64,000 nucleotides of DNA, taken from Limimonas halophila (GTDB lineage: Bacteria > Pseudomonadota > Alphaproteobacteria > Kiloniellales > Rhodovibrionaceae). Both the position numbers and the translations under genes were made by a program. The first letter of the stretch is position 1, and each line of letters starts with the position of its first letter. The stretch lies in NCBI RefSeq assembly GCF_900100655.1, contig NZ_FNCE01000010.1, positions 29,772 to 93,771 of the forward strand, in the 5' to 3' direction. Below, in pieces: positions 63,911-64,000 of this stretch. The notes under the pieces are model-generated. The model did no database searches and was not told where the DNA came from. It saw nothing but the letters and a program-made list of their open reading frames with translations.

Positions 63911-64000
63911 CCCCATCCCCCTCTGGGTTTCGGGCTATCGCCCCAAACCCATCTCCCCCTTCCCCTACAAGGGGAAGGGGGAGATTACAGAGGGGGTTGG
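63911..64000. repeat. Intergenic palindromic repeat, copy B (runs to the window edge)
   Basis: Nearly identical to the element at 9388-9476: CCCATCCCCCTCT, a GGGTTT/AAACCC hairpin and a CTCCCCCTTCCCC/GGGGAAGGGGGAG hairpin, then AGAGGGGGTTGG. Its right end is cut off by the window. Confidence 0.82.

Overview
The window is gene-dense, high-GC DNA that looks like the chromosome of an alphaproteobacterium, probably Rhodospirillales-like. The inference rests on gene content: metX-metW, a chorismate mutase-hisC-tyrA block, a DUF2125 protein, ftsEX next to ydcF and plsC, a CpdR-like receiver, a B12-dependent ribonucleotide reductase and a protoglobin chemoreceptor. No phage genes, transposases, rRNA genes or CRISPR arrays were seen. 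One tRNA gene, tRNA-Thr(UGU), is present.

Layout. 0.2-10.8 kb: formate-tetrahydrofolate ligase, tRNA-Thr, a CBS protein, glyoxalase I, a CPA1-type antiporter, a cold-shock protein, a MarR regulator, an M17 aminopeptidase and a CbiX/DUF4202 pair. 10.9-15.7 kb: a sensory block on the minus strand (PAS histidine kinase, globin-coupled chemoreceptor, membrane chemoreceptor), part of it visibly AT-richer. 15.9-25.2 kb: methionine (metXW) and tyrosine (chorismate mutase, hisC, tyrA) biosynthesis, DUF2125, a ChaC-like enzyme, a PAS protein and nrdJ. 25.2-40.3 kb: a secreted-type metalloprotease, envelope and division genes (plsC, ydcF, ftsX, ftsE), a zinc-ribbon protein, a CpdR-like receiver, a Nudix/ACT pair, two YceI proteins with cytochrome b561, an alpha/beta hydrolase, mnmA and an RhlE-type helicase.

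40.7-50.3 kb is a catabolic island: an RpiR regulator faces a run of genes for a TRAP binding protein, an EF-hand protein, an N-formylglutamate amidohydrolase-family hydrolase, a glutamine-synthetase-like ligase, an aldehyde dehydrogenase, an iron alcohol dehydrogenase and the TRAP permeases. Read together they suggest import of an amine-bearing compound, gamma-glutamylation, two-step oxidation of an alcohol to an acid, and removal of the glutamyl group. This is the best candidate for an undescribed pathway in the window.

50.4-63.8 kb: two periplasmic phosphate-releasing enzymes, a stand-alone LOV photoreceptor domain, a small mercury cassette (merR, merF, GDCCVxC protein) with no reductase, a gamma-butyrobetaine-hydroxylase-like enzyme with a LysR regulator and an orphan betaine-type binding protein, and a Crp-like regulator beside a 1222-residue CheB-CheR-PAS-HWE kinase with its receiver. 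Two related families of palindromic repeats lie in intergenic DNA (9.4, 40.4-40.6 and 63.9 kb).

Coordinates come from reading frames, start-codon context and motifs judged by eye; no database search was run.
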